From: Desmodus rotundus
Lineage: Eukaryota > Chordata > Mammalia > Chiroptera > Phyllostomidae
Length of the DNA: 64,000 bases
Assembly: GCF_022682495.2 (NCBI RefSeq)
Contig: NC_071392.1
Coordinates: 70,020,097 to 70,084,096, forward strand
Direction of reading: 5' to 3'
Positions 35,080 through 45,840 of the stretch are shown here, in pieces. Position numbers and translations under genes: made by a program. The stretch's first letter is position 1, and each line of letters begins with the position of its first letter. The notes below the pieces were generated by a model that saw only the letters and a list, made by a program, of their open reading frames with translations, was not told the DNA's origin and searched no databases.

Positions 35080-35960
35080 TTAAGAGCCTTGCTGGGTAGA
35101 GTAGTCTTGGTTGCAGGCCTTTGCTTTTCTTTACTTGGAACATTTCTTGCCATTCCCTCCTGGTTTGTAGTGTCTCTGCTGAGATCAGCTGCTAGCCTTC
35201 TTGGAGCTCCATTGTATGTTACTATCTGTTTCTCCCTTGCTACTTTTAAGATTCTCTCCTTGTCTTGGAATTTTGCCATTTTAATTATGATGTGTCTTAG
35301 AGTGGGCCTCTTTGGGTTCATCTTGATTAGGCTACTCTGTTTCCTGGACTTGGGTGACTTTTTCTCTCATCAAATTAGGGAAGTTTTCAATCATTACTTT
35401 TTCAAACGGGTTTTCTATCCCTTGTTCATCTTCTCCTTCTGTTGTCCCTATTATACGGGTATTATTACATTGCAGGTTGTCCTGCAATTCCCTTACCACT
35501 TCTGTTCTTTTTGAGTCTTCTTTTGCTTTGTTGCTGTATCTGAGAATTTTTTTTTCTATCTTGCCCTCCAGCGTACTGATTTGATCCTCTGCTTCATCTA
35601 ACCTGCTCTTAATTCCTTCCACTGTCTTCATTTCAGATATTGTATTTTTCATTTTCTTCTGGCTCTAATTGATAGTTTCTATGTCCTCTTTATGCTGGTG
35701 TAGTTTGCAGTAAGTTCCCTGAAGCTTCAATGGAGTTCTCTGAAGTTCTCCCTGAGATCCTTGAATATCCTTATAACCATTATTCTGAACTCGGTGCTTG
35801 ATAGTTTGGTTACCTCAATTTCATTTAGCTGTCCTAGAGGGTCCTTTATTTTAGATTATGGGTTGTTTCTTCATTTCCCCATTTTAGATGACTCTTCTTG
35901 TTTGTTTCTGTGTGTTATTGATCTGCTTTGACTCCCTGTCTTTGTGGTATGATCTTCTGT
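35080..35960 (-). pseudogene. L1 ORF1 (RNA-binding protein) pseudogene
   Basis: Pieces in two frames rebuild the ORF1p order. A coiled-coil part contains SRLDEAEDQISTLEGKIEKK (35332-35652). The RRM part contains GIENPFEKVMIENFPNL, and the C-terminal part at 35076-35321 starts KRPTLRHIIIKMAKF and has APRRLAADLS. A frame change between the RRM and C-terminal parts, and loss of the later C-terminal blocks, make it non-functional. The N-terminal limit is approximate. Confidence 0.82.
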
Positions 35961-36234
35961 AGTAGCAGACCTGGGGACTCCATGGTGCAGTCTCTTTGAT
36001 CACCTGAGCTTGATGCTTTTGTGCTTCCCTTTATGCTGTTTTTGTGGGTGCTCTGGATGTAGTTGGCTTTTGGTGGTTGTTGGGTCATTCTTTGGTGGAT
36101 TCTTCTCTCAGGCTGACAGAGTCACTCCACCCACATGTCTTGAATACTGTTGTACGGGTGCTGCCAGAACAGAAACCAAATAGCCAGGAAACAGACCCAC
36201 ACCCACAAAAATAATGCCCCCCAATTACACTATC

Positions 36235-37240
36235 AACAGCAAATGAGCCAGTGTGTATAAAGGTGTAAAGAGATTAAGACTATTATAAGAAAGGAAAAAC
36301 AAATATGAGATAACTTACTGAAAGAAAAGAGATTTTGTGAGGGTAGAGGGAGGGGGCAATAACAAGAGTAAGGAATAGAGACAAGGCAAAGAGGGAAAGA
36401 AAATAAAATTTACTTCATGAAACAAAGGGAGGAAGGAAGGTGGAATTGAGTAAGAGATGGGAAGCTTATAGTATTAGGTTAAAATCAAAATTTAAAGAAA
36501 AAAACATATGTGTATGCATCCAATGAGAGAAGAAACAGACAAAAACAAATATAGATATATATATATTTCAAATAATGGGGACCTAATTGTAGGAAATATA
36601 AACAACCAATGAGCTAAGATTTATACAGGTGGGATGGGAATAAGAGGGACAAAGGAAAGAAAGAAGAACTTAAGAAATGTCTAGAGGAAAGAGAAGTTAT
36701 TTTGAGAGCATACAGGGAGAGGGAATACTAAAAGTGCAGAATGAAAACCCGGTTAAGACATGGAAAGATTAACATTGTAACAAAAACGGAAAGGGCAGGA
36801 GGGAGGAAAATGGAGTAGGAGAGGGGAACTGTGAAATTTGAGATTTGAAATACAATAGTGACTATCTGAAAAGAGATTTAAGAATTGTAACAATTCTCCT
36901 TATCCACAACCTATGAGCAAAAATTGATAAAGGTGGAGAAAGAGTAAGGGTATTTTAAGAACAGGAAAAGGAATGTGAGATGACTAAAGACAATCACAAA
37001 TGGTTTTGAGAGTCTGGAGGTGGGAGCAATAGTAAGAGTGGGGAATAGAACCAAGTCATAGCAACAGAGAAAATAGAGTTTAAAACAAAGAAATGAAGAA
37101 GGAGGAAGGAGGAATACGGAATAAGAGAAGGGCCAAGCAAAATAAGAGATTTTAAATAAACTGTCATATAAAACCTAGTGACATATTAGGCCCAAACCTG
37201 AAGGACAAGAAATGAATGTTAAAGAGCTATGCAGGAGAGA
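36235..37240 (-). repeat. About three degenerate tandem repeats (300-370 bp) in the L1 5' region
   Basis: On the plus strand three units begin with similar phrases: aatgagccagtgtgtataaa at 36242, caatgagctaagatttatac at 36607, and ctatgagcaaaaattgataa at 36911. Within each the same order recurs: a 'tttgagag/tttgtgag' phrase, a G-rich 'gggag..gggcaat/gggaat', 'aaga..ggaatag', a 'ggaggaaggaagg/gggaggaaaatgg' block, then 'ggaata/taagaga'. Divergence is high. Tandem 5' monomers are known as L1 promoters in mouse; here the role is inference. Confidence 0.6.
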
Positions 37241-37249
37241 AAATAGCTC

Positions 37250-38340
37250 CAATTATAAAGAGGACTGAGGGGATCAGGGCCTAAGGATGTGTGTAGCTCA
37301 CAGTGTCTAGTGAATGGGGCTTTCAGCACTTTTTCTTATTTCCTCTGTGGAAATGTACCCAGTAGGGGACTCCTGAGCCTCACCTCACTGATCTGCAAAG
37401 CCTGCAGGTAGGGGACTGGCCTTGCATGTCTGTGAGGGGATCTCGCAGCAAATCTCAGGTGTTCAGCTCCTGCTTTCCAGTCCTGAGCCTGTTGCTCTTT
37501 CACAGGAGGTTTGTGCCCAGATTCTCTACTCTGAACAGCCCCCTGCTTCTGAACCACGCTGTGTCAGGTCCTACAGTTCCTTCAATGTGACTCGATCCCT
37601 TTGAATTTTTGGTTACCAGAGCTGCTTCACCCACTCACACACATGTACGAGCCCTGGGTCCCTGCCTAGTCTCAGGTGTCGCCTCAGCTTCCCTTTTAAA
37701 AGAGTTTCTGTGTGACCCCTGGCTGCAGTACTAACAGTTAGGAGGGCCTGTTTTCCATGTGCTCCAGCTCCCCCAAAATCACAGAGTCTTTCACAGTCAG
37801 GGCCGGCCACTGCCTTTCAGTGCCTCTGACCAATTTAGATAAACTTTCTCTCTGGATCTTTCCTGGATGGCATTGGGAAGAGCCCCGCAGCTATACGCAG
37901 GGCAGAGGCAGGGTGCTGACCCCACTCTCCTCTCTCCAGAGATCCTCAGCCTCACACGGACCTGCTCCTGCAATGCTCTTTCTGGAGCCCACGCCTCCTA
38001 GGCCTTCACTCTCTGCCCAAACGTCTTGCTGCTCCTGAGTCCATCCGCAGCCACCCTGCCTCTGTGCAGCCAGAACTGCTGGGCTAGGCAGCCATGGTGG
38101 CTTTACTTGGAGATCCCAGGCTGCAGGCTCCTGGGAGCCCTGCAGGCAGGCAGGTACTTGCCCACTGCCATGTACTCTCCATGCTCTTGTCCGTGAACGT
38201 GCTCACTCATTGACTCTCTCACTCACTCTAGCTGGACTCTCCACTCGACTGCTCTATATTTTGGCTGCGAGACCGTCTGGGTCTGGAAGCAAGTGGTCGG
38301 AGCTACCAGCTACTCTGCTGCCATCTTGGATCTTTCCTCA
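37250..38340 (-). promoter_or_regulatory. GC-rich 5' end of the L1 (5' UTR / internal promoter region)
   Basis: A GC-richer stretch unlike the AT-rich surroundings precedes the tandem repeats and ends at the L1 5' terminus near 38325 (plus-strand gctgccatcttggatc). L1 5' UTRs drive transcription from their first base. The short open frames here (for example 37336-37557 and 37757-38038) have no family similarity and are treated as non-coding. Confidence 0.6.
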
Positions 38341-39115
38341 CTGCAGTATTTAAATGCAATCTGTCTAGGCCCTTATCTCTGGGTTGCACACATAAGACTA
38401 AATAACATGCAGGTTCTGTATATCAATCCTAAAAAAGTAAGGCCCTTACATAAAACAAAACAAATGCCTTCAAAGGCTCTCATTTTTCACAATGCAATCA
38501 TTAAACAAATACACTTAATTTATTAAAAAAAAGTTTAAGAGTGTGATAATGTCAGGGAAAGAGAATGGGCAGAAGAAAAGCAATGGTACTAAACTGGTGG
38601 TGGGAAGCTGCTGCAGGTATTTCTGAGGAAGAAGCTGACCAAATTCCAGTTCCTTGGTGTTCTGGACTAGGATGTAAGATATTCAGGGGGTTTTCCCCCC
38701 CGTAAATGTGTAAAATTAAAAAACCATGCCCTGGAGATCTATCCTGGAACTACCATATCAAGTCATGCTCTTTCTTTCTTTCTTTCTCTTTTTGGTTCTT
38801 TACATTTGGAGATGTGGGAGCATGCAAGGGAAGGAAAAGGAGAAGCACAAAGAAACAAATTAATTCACATGTGTGAAATTACAGGAACATTCAGAGATCA
38901 CCTACCCCTTCAACAGAGAAGGAAACAGGTGCACAACAACGACACGAATTATACCAACATTCTATTCACAGAGTTACTAACCCAAGGAGGGTGGGTAGCT
39001 GGAATGAGGAAGGGGAGGGAGAAATATGATACAAACCACTGTAACCAGTGACCTATGAAAAAGAAAATATAATCCAAAAAAATAAATAGGTGCAGTCTCC
39101 ACTTGGAATGTGAAC
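38341..39115. other. Intronic DNA; (TTTC)n at 38768-38788
   Basis: There is no coding similarity. A short TTTC microsatellite is present, and a run of C and T near 38690-38702. Confidence 0.4.
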
Positions 39116-39119
39116 ATGT

Positions 39120-39800
39120 CTTCATTCTTCTAGAACAAGAAATGAATGAGTATTAGAGGTGGAAAAACTTGCAAAAAGCAAAAAAAAAGAAAAGAATTAA
39201 CACATAAGAAAGGATTGTTTCCTTTGTGTATAAAGAGCATCTATAAATCAGTATTTCAAAGATGAATATCCAAAGAGAAAAATAGACCAAATATATAAGC
39301 AGGTAATTCCCTAAGATATATGAAGGATAAATATAGAAATTCACTAGTAGTAATGTAGACAAAAGTCAACCTAAACAGTTGGCATTTATTTAGTAATACC
39401 AAGTATGAAGGAAAAAAACCTCTCATATTGTTTTTATAGTATAAATTGTTACCACTTTTCTTGAAGTCAGTCTGGTAACCTGTATAAAGACTTTAAACAA
39501 TATTCATCTCCTCTCATCAGCCAGTACTACCACTTGCAGAAACTTATCAAAGATGAACCAATTTAAGAAAATGCACGAGCATGATCGTTTCAGTGTGTAC
39601 TTTAATAGTTAAAAATGGAGAAACCTTACATGTCTAAAAATAAGGAAAAAATTAAAATTTACATATAGGTGCACATGGTCTATTATGCAGCTACCTAAAA
39701 CCATGCTTATGGAAAATATTTGCTACTAAATAATGCTCATGATGGAATATAACTTAAAAAATTAAAATGATTTCAGTTTCATATGTACAAAAGAGAAAAA
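39120..39800 (+). mobile_element. Ancient L1 (L1M-type) 3' portion, plus strand
   Basis: Decayed ORF2-end phrases appear in order: 'aatatccaaagagaaaaata', 'gtctggtaacctgtataaag', 'agtactaccacttgcagaaa', 'taaaaatggagaaaccttac', 'tgcagctacctaaaaccatg' and 'aaataatgctcatgatggaa'. No frame is open. Confidence 0.6.
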
Positions 39801-41271
39801 CAACTGTTAAAGGAGTTGTTTACAGATGTTGGAATTATAGGTTATATTTTTCTATATTTTAAATAGTTAAGACTCTGTCCTTTAGAACAGTTTTAGGATT
39901 ACAGAAACTTTTACTTTTTAACTATTTTTAAAAATTTTCTAACATAATCATATATTTCTTCTATTAAAAATTGTTCCTAAAGTAATATCAAAGTAGAAAA
40001 TTTCTGAATGACATAATTCAAAAGTACATTTTAAATAAAAGTATGAAGTAAAAGGGCCAAAATTAGAGCTCAATATTTTTTTAATTAAAATGACTATTTT
40101 TTCCTTTTGCAGGAAATGTGAAAATAAACACTAAACACATTTTAAAAATTTTTGTGAAGGAATTCTCATTTGTATCATTAACAAGTAGAAATCTTAAAAG
40201 TTGACAGCAATTATGGTGAGTTTTAGACTTTTTTTCAACACTGGTAATTTTTTTAAAGAGTAAACACCTCTGTTACTCTCATCCATTCTTTGGAACCAAG
40301 AGAACATAAACAAATGGAACTAATAAAAAACTATACACCCTTTCTGAAAAGTTGTGAACAAAGCCAACCTTGCCCCAGAAAAGAAAAAGAAAAGCTCCAA
40401 CATCATTTTTTGCATAATAGCAGAACCTGAATGTTTCCAAAACAGCTAGTAAGCAATTATACATATTGTCTTTTGGAAACCTCCAAGAGAAAGGCCATTT
40501 ACTTTCCCACATGCCTGCTATAGATCACAGTCATTGGTTATATATGAAGTCTGCCTGAATTTTGTGAAACAGAAGCAGATACTTGGAAAGTAACACACTG
40601 CAATAAACCTATGTTTACCCAACCACAAAATCAACTGAAGTTTCCTAAACTGAAAAACAAAAGCAAGTAAAAACATATGGCTAGAAATAAAAAAAACAAG
40701 TACAATGAGGGTCCGTTTTATGTCTTCCTCCAGATAGTGAGTTACTTGAAGGGTGGTGGGGGAGCACTTAAAAACAATTTTCTTTTAAAAATGAAGGTAT
40801 AGCAGAATCTAACAATAATTAGCAACCATAAAATTATCAAGGTTATAACTGCTAACTTTTATTAATTAGCCATGTATGCTACCTGTCATTTCTTTCTTTT
40901 GTTCTTGTTCTGGTTCTTCACTACCATTTTGTCTGGCTAGTTAGGTGATTTATATGGTTGGATCTCATTTATTGTCTAATTATTCTAACTTTATGAGAAA
41001 ATATATTGATGAAATTTTAAGAATAGATTACTGTCTTATTATTCTTATTACTTTATAGGCTAGTATTTAAACCAAACTTAAGACATCCTATAAAAAGAAC
41101 ACAACAGAAATTATATTGTCATATAAAATCACTATTACCTTCACAGTAGATGCTCTTTCAAAACATTCTGAATAGTAGTCACAGCAAATATTTATTTAAA
41201 CTGATAGATAATAACATACAAAGACACACATGCTCACACATCCAACTGGGCACCACATATACAAAATCTGT
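39801..41271. other. Intronic DNA without recognised features
   Basis: About 1.5 kb of AT-rich sequence with no repeat or gene that I can support. Confidence 0.35.
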
Positions 41272-41440
41272 CCAGAAGGTATCCAGCCATGTAATATGAA
41301 AAAGAGACATTTATTGAAAAAGATATAAGATACAAGAAACATTGTACTTGGGGCAATGATGCCTCAGTCCCCTTTAAAGCAGGCATTTTGGAGCCTCACA
41401 CAGTTGTCCCAATTGCCATCAGCTGCCTCATTGTTTACTG
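41272..41440 (-). mobile_element. DNA-transposon 3' end, probably mariner-type, minus strand
   Basis: On the minus strand a short reading frame with CVRLQNACFKGD, then a stop, resembles the C-terminus of a mariner-type transposase. It is followed by an AT-rich 3' end with AATAAA and a terminal 'accttctggacagatt'. The rest of the transposase is absent, either cut off by the adjoining L1 or deleted. The superfamily is inferred from this small piece. Confidence 0.45.
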
Positions 41441-41444
41441 TCAG

Positions 41445-42118
41445 TTTATTCTTTATTTCAATGTCTCTGGTTATATTTTGCTTGCATGTTTGTGTTGTTG
41501 ATTAGGTTCCATTATAAGTCAGATCATATGGTATTTGTCTTTCACCGCTTGGCATATTTCACTTAGCATAATGCTCTCCAGATCCATCCATGCTGTCACA
41601 AAGGACAGGAGCTCCTCCTTTCTTTCTGCTGCATAGTATTCCATTGTGTAAATACATAGTTTTTTGATCCACTCATTTACTGATGGGCACTTAGGCTGTT
41701 CCCAGCACTTGGCTATTGTAAATTGTGCTGTTATGAACATTGGGGTGCATAGGTTCTTTTGAAATGGTGATTTAGGACTCTTAAGAGTATAATCCCAGGA
41801 GTGGAACTGCCAAATCAAAAAGCAGTTCCATTTTTAGTTTTTTGTGGAAATTCCATACTGTCTTCCATAGTGGCTACACTAGTCTGCATTCCCACCAACA
41901 AGGTACTAGGGTTCCCTTTTCTCTGCAACCTCTACAGCACCTGTTGTTTGTTTATTTGGTTATGATGGCCATTCTGACTGGTGTGAAGTGGTATCTCACT
42001 GTGGTTGTAATTTGCATCTCTCTGATGGCTAGTGATGCTGAGCATCCTTTCATGTGTCTCTGGACCCTCTGTATGTCCTCCTTGGAAAAGTGTCTGTTCA
42101 GGTCCTTTGCCCTTTGAA
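41445..42118 (-). mobile_element. L1 3' portion (5'-truncated), minus strand
   Basis: On the minus strand it holds the ORF2 C-terminus (PSVNEWIKKL, YYAAERKEELL, DLESIMLSEI within 41519-41818), ending upstream at 42118. The same segments are found at 31310-31880 with modest divergence. The 3' UTR is short and abuts the mariner-like piece. Confidence 0.88.
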
Positions 42119-42689
42119 TAAAAATATTTTTTGAAGTGCTTCACATAACACCTGGTGCAGTTGTATTCAAAATCACAACTGTGAAATAACTGTGGCATAT
42201 CAGAAAGAGTCCAATACTCTGGATGCACTTTTAACTAAGCTGCTTAACAAATATATAACACTAGCCAATTTATTTAACATCTCTGAATTTTAGTTTCTAT
42301 TTTTGTCATTCATGGGTAGTCATATTCACACCCCTTCTCACAAAGAAATATTGGAAGAAAAAATTAGGTATTTTTGGTAAGCTATGAAAATACTACCTAA
42401 GGCAATAATAGTAGGGACTACCACCATTGTTAGTCATAGCAAAGTATACAAAAGTATGATTAAAAAGGAAAAAAAAATGAAAAGCAGTTTTAAACTTTCT
42501 TTCAAAAAAGCAACTGTTGTGGGGAAAAAAAATTGAAAAGCAACCTTTTTAACCACCAAAATGTACTTATCAAGAGTTGATTAAGTACTGACTGTGTGCC
42601 ACCTTCTCCAACCACCTCCCCAATACTTACATCTGTCTGTAACAATCCTAACAAGCATAGTCTAATTCCATTGATTAGCAATCTACCAG

Positions 42690-42795
42690 TTGCAAGAGTA
42701 TCATCTGGGGGGCTTTTAAAAGTATAGATTCTGAAATTCTGACTCAGTAAGTCCAGCAAAGCTCTGGGACGCATATGTGCAATGTGCCTCCCAAG
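42690..42795 (+). mobile_element. MER5A-like hAT MITE fragment, plus strand
   Basis: The phrases 'agagtatcatctggggggct', 'tatagattctgaaattctga' and 'ctcagtaagtccagcaaagc' match the middle of MER5A. The flank at 42560-42670 may be a MIR relic. Confidence 0.55.
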
Positions 42796-42799
42796 TGAC

Positions 42800-43961
42800 T
42801 GAAGTGCAGCCAGGATCTGAGTGCCAGTGACGCTGCAGTCACCAGTCCTTTCTGCATATGGCCAGTGCACCAAACTCCAATGGTATTAGGTTGAAATCTT
42901 CCCTACTTTACTTGCCATCTTAATCCTAATTTTACTCTTGGGACCACATACAACACAAGCCTAAACCTTCTCCAGGCTAAACATCTCCAGTTCCTTCAAG
43001 TAACCTACAAATAATGTGTTTGAAACCTAATAACCCTACATTGTCCCTATCTTTTTTTATTTATATATCATGCCCAGAAGACAACACAATCGTCATGTAG
43101 AATACAATAGGGGTACTCTCTCCTTCATTAGAATTACAATATTTTCATTAACACAGCTTAAGTGTGCCTTTTATTAAACTGTGGCTATATCATATTTTGA
43201 GTACTTGTTTAGAGCACACTTATTTTTAGATTCACAGAAAAGATATAAATATAGTACTAATATCTCCCACATCCCCCTCACCCAGTTCCAGGCTTCCTAA
43301 CATTAATGTGTACAGTACCACAGCACATGTACCAAAACAAAAATGAGCTGTTTTACTCTTGAAATCACATCTTTTTAGACAAATTACTTTTTTTTTTTTG
43401 TTACTTTTCTGAGTAAGAACACAGACTTCTCCTTCAATTGGCACACAGACTTTTCACTTTTCTTTTGTTTTATTACTTCATGTAAGTAAAGGCCTTTACA
43501 TTTTATCTTTTAAGATTCAGCTCAACATTTCATCTTGCAAGCCTTTGACTCAAAGATTCTGGCTCTGAGTCTTGCAAAATGAAATATAACATCCTATACT
43601 TAAGATTTTGAGCTACTCTGAGTCAAGATCCACTTAGATAACACCCACTATTGCTGCTAGACTCATGCCATACACATGTATGTTAAGCAAGATGTCTATA
43701 CTTCCATCCAATTCCACAAATTCAACAGGCCAAGGCTTAGGGTAAGGTAAGCCTCCCTCAGGGTGCATTAAATAACTTCTGATGCATACTATCAATGATT
43801 TACAAACTCAACCAGTTATCTGTACATCCAGTTACATTGTTTTTCATGTTAAGATATTCTTCTTTGTCTCACAGAAGTTGAGAAAACACGGTGGCCCCAC
43901 ACTGTTTATTTTTATTAGTCAAATACATGTTTGCACGTTTTGCTTCTTCAGAAGAAAGGTA
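42800..43961. other. Intronic DNA without recognised features
   Basis: About 1.15 kb, AT-rich. No gene or repeat was recognised. Confidence 0.35.
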
Positions 43962-44161
43962 TAGGGGTGTCTAACCCACAGCCCATGGGCTGCACGTGGC
44001 CCAGGATGGCTATGAATGCAGCCCAACACAAAAATCATGAATTTACTTAAAACATTATGGCATTTTTTTGTGATTATATCACAATGTATTTAATGTGTGG
44101 CCCAAGACAACTCTTCTTCTTCCAGTGTGGCCCAGAAACACCAAAAGGTTGGACACCCCTG
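43962..44161. mobile_element. hAT-like MITE, copy 1 (about 200 bp)
   Basis: Left end AGGGGTGTCTAACC; right end GGTTGGACACCCCTG, forming terminal inverted repeats of about 15 bp with one change. The interior is rich in 'tggccca' and 'gcccaacacaaaa' phrases. A second copy at 61094-61305 matches along its length, which proves a repeat family. The CAGGGGTG-type ends point to hAT, but the expected 8-bp target duplication is not evident. Confidence 0.75.
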
Positions 44162-44808
44162 GCTATCTGCACAATGGAAGGAATCCATTTCCCAAATAAC
44201 TCTGAAATGTTCAGGAAAAAAATGGAACTCTCTAAACCTAACATTGACTGGCAACTCACTGAAGCAGCTAATGGCCATGTGTGAAAACTGGTGCTCATAG
44301 GAAATCTGTAGAGAATTCCTGATGAGTCACACACTGAAATCAGAAGAAATAGCAAGGTGGCATTGGTAGTATTATCCCTTCAGGAAGAAAAGAGAATTCA
44401 ATTTATCCTCTTGAAATTAGTTACTGGTCTTAATTATTATAAAGCTTAGGTAACAAAATGACTCAAGATAGCAATTTACTATTGAAATCCCAATTAAAAA
44501 AAAGGATTATTTAGACATGTGGACCCAAAGATACCTATATCAGCTATATCATCACTGCCAAAAAATTTTTCTAAACCATTCACTTCCCCTCAAAAGATGT
44601 GAGTAATTTCCAATTCTGTTTATCTCTCAAAACCAGGCTGTGAAATCAGAGTTTTTAAATTGCAAAACAGACCTGACAATGATTTCAGGAAGGTTGCAAA
44701 CTCATAGCCGTTTTTATCATTCCAGTGAGATTCTAAACATGGGAAATCCATCTTTAAAAATCTTTAATAAAGCATCAGTATGCCGAGAACAAAGCTCTTC
44801 CCACTTAC
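44162..44808. other. Intron flank of the CADPS2 exon, no other feature
   Basis: No repeat or gene was recognised in the 650 bp downstream (minus sense) of the exon donor. Confidence 0.4.
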
Positions 44809-44922
44809 CTCATAGTAACTCCGAACAGCATTGCAAAATGCTTCATCGGCTACTATCTGGGTCTCACCATTGAGGAAGGCCTGGAACCGTTCTTTCAGTA
44901 ACTGCAACTGTTGCTTGTTAAG
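44809..44922 (-). CDS. CADPS2: CADPS2 internal exon (probably exon 2), 114 bp, phase 0-0
   Basis: On the minus strand the exon is bounded by an acceptor (ttttctctttttctcatag, a good pyrimidine tract) and a donor GAG|GTAAGT. It encodes 38 residues, beginning [16 protein letters not shown] and ending [11 protein letters not shown]. These match the N-terminal region of CADPS2 (CAPS2); the Val-Ala-Asp, Phe-Cys and Val-Arg positions fit CADPS2 rather than CADPS1 as I recall them. The segment lies roughly at residues 110-150, ahead of the C2 and PH domains. CAPS2 primes dense-core vesicles for calcium-triggered release, for example of BDNF and NT-3. Both ends are phase 0, so skipping would keep frame. 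Exon number is inferred from human structure. Confidence 0.95.
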
Positions 44923-45675
44923 CTATGAGAAAAAGAGAAAATTTTGCCAATTATGAAATGTAATGATTCCAAGAAGTTGTATTTGCTATATGAGTATTAG
45001 ATTTGACACTTAGAATTAACTTTATGGTAAAGAAAAATAAAAACTTAGAAGTCCTACTATTTATAGTTATGGCTCAGTTGTAAAACATTTTCAATTCACT
45101 TTCCCATATACTCTGGAATCCTGACACAGCGCTGAAATCTAAATTTCTACCCCAGATGGAGTTCCTATGATTATTACCCTGGTCTCTTTGCAGAGGCAGG
45201 GAAAAACTAAAATTTGGATGAGAAATTAATTTGTGCAAAATTGCCAGCTGTCCTGATCAGAGAAGGCAGAGAACAAGAAATCTTGGGAGGTGATTGGACT
45301 ACCATCAGCCCCAGACAAGAGATAACAGGGAGAAAGACTGCAAAGGACAGGGATTCTGAGAAAGAATCCTCCAGAAACAACATCTGTTGGATGCCAAAAG
45401 TTTGGATTCCATGAATAAATAGTCAGTGACTGAATTAAGATCAATAAAGGAATGATAAGGAGGAGACAAATCCAAGAGAGAACAGAGGTGCAGCAGGTGA
45501 GCAGTGAGTGCATCTTTAAACACTTTGGGGGAAGAGCTGTGAACCAATGGAACCCAATTTCCTTGGCTTGGGTCTCACTACTGTAATTATTATTGAGGGT
45601 GGTGGGTCAGACATGAACTATGACTTACCAACCATGTCTAGTCATCAACTACAATGAGAATCAGCTACTTAATTT

Positions 45676-45840
45676 GTAGGGCCCAAGACAAAATGAGAAT
45701 GAGGAGCCCCTTGCCAAAATACTAAGAATTTCAGGTCTGCAACAATAGCATTAAGCAAAGCCTGGGGCCCTTCTGAGAACAGAGCCCTGTGCAACTGCAT
45801 GGGTTCTTGCCCATGAAGCCAGCCCTGACTATAGGGGCAA
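45676..45840. mobile_element. Ancient DNA-transposon-like repeat, family unresolved
   Basis: Phrases such as 'gtagggcccaagacaaaatg', 'ggggcccttctgagaacaga' and 'cccatgaagccagccctgac' are familiar from a widespread mammalian MITE-like repeat. I cannot name it safely. Confidence 0.4.

Larger units (their letters stand above)
31015..38340 (-). mobile_element. Near full-length L1 retrotransposon, about 7.3 kb, degenerate
   Basis: Reading minus, the element starts near 38340 with the L1 opening (ccaagatggcagcagagtag). It has a long 5' region to about 36000 that includes tandem repeats, a broken ORF1 (about 35080-35960), a broken ORF2 (about 31310-34900) and a 3' UTR. It ends in 'acaactgtaataggacaaca' and an A-rich tail at 31015-31040. 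All L1 parts occur in order without large deletion, but both ORFs carry stops and frameshifts, so it cannot move by itself. It lies in the same orientation as CADPS2 and RNF148. No clean target-site duplication was found. Confidence 0.9.
1..44808 (-). other. CADPS2: CADPS2 intron hosting RNF148 (5' donor at 44808, acceptor outside window)
   Basis: The sequence from the donor site of the 44809-44922 exon to the window start reads as one CADPS2 intron. The donor, read on the minus strand, is GAG|GTAAGT at 44808 downward. I looked for the next CADPS2 exon, whose encoded protein in human begins FLKSDRVARM, and saw nothing like it on the minus strand, so the intron is at least 44.8 kb and its acceptor lies left of base 1. 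RNF148 sits inside it on the same strand, as in human. The intron is otherwise built of L1, HAL1-like, L2, MIR, VES, MLT1 and DNA-transposon copies. The call rests on the exon plus known human synteny. Confidence 0.8.

Noticed and set aside
36235..37240. CRISPR-like or satellite array
   Set aside because: The units are long, degenerate, without spacers and inside an L1 5' region of a mammalian genome.
37336..38038. Several short open frames in GC-rich DNA
   Set aside because: They fall in the 5' UTR of the long L1 and no family similarity was recognised.
1..44808. The next CADPS2 exon (encoding FLKSDRVARM onward)
   Set aside because: I looked for it on the minus strand and found no matching block; it must lie left of the window. 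A translated search would settle this.
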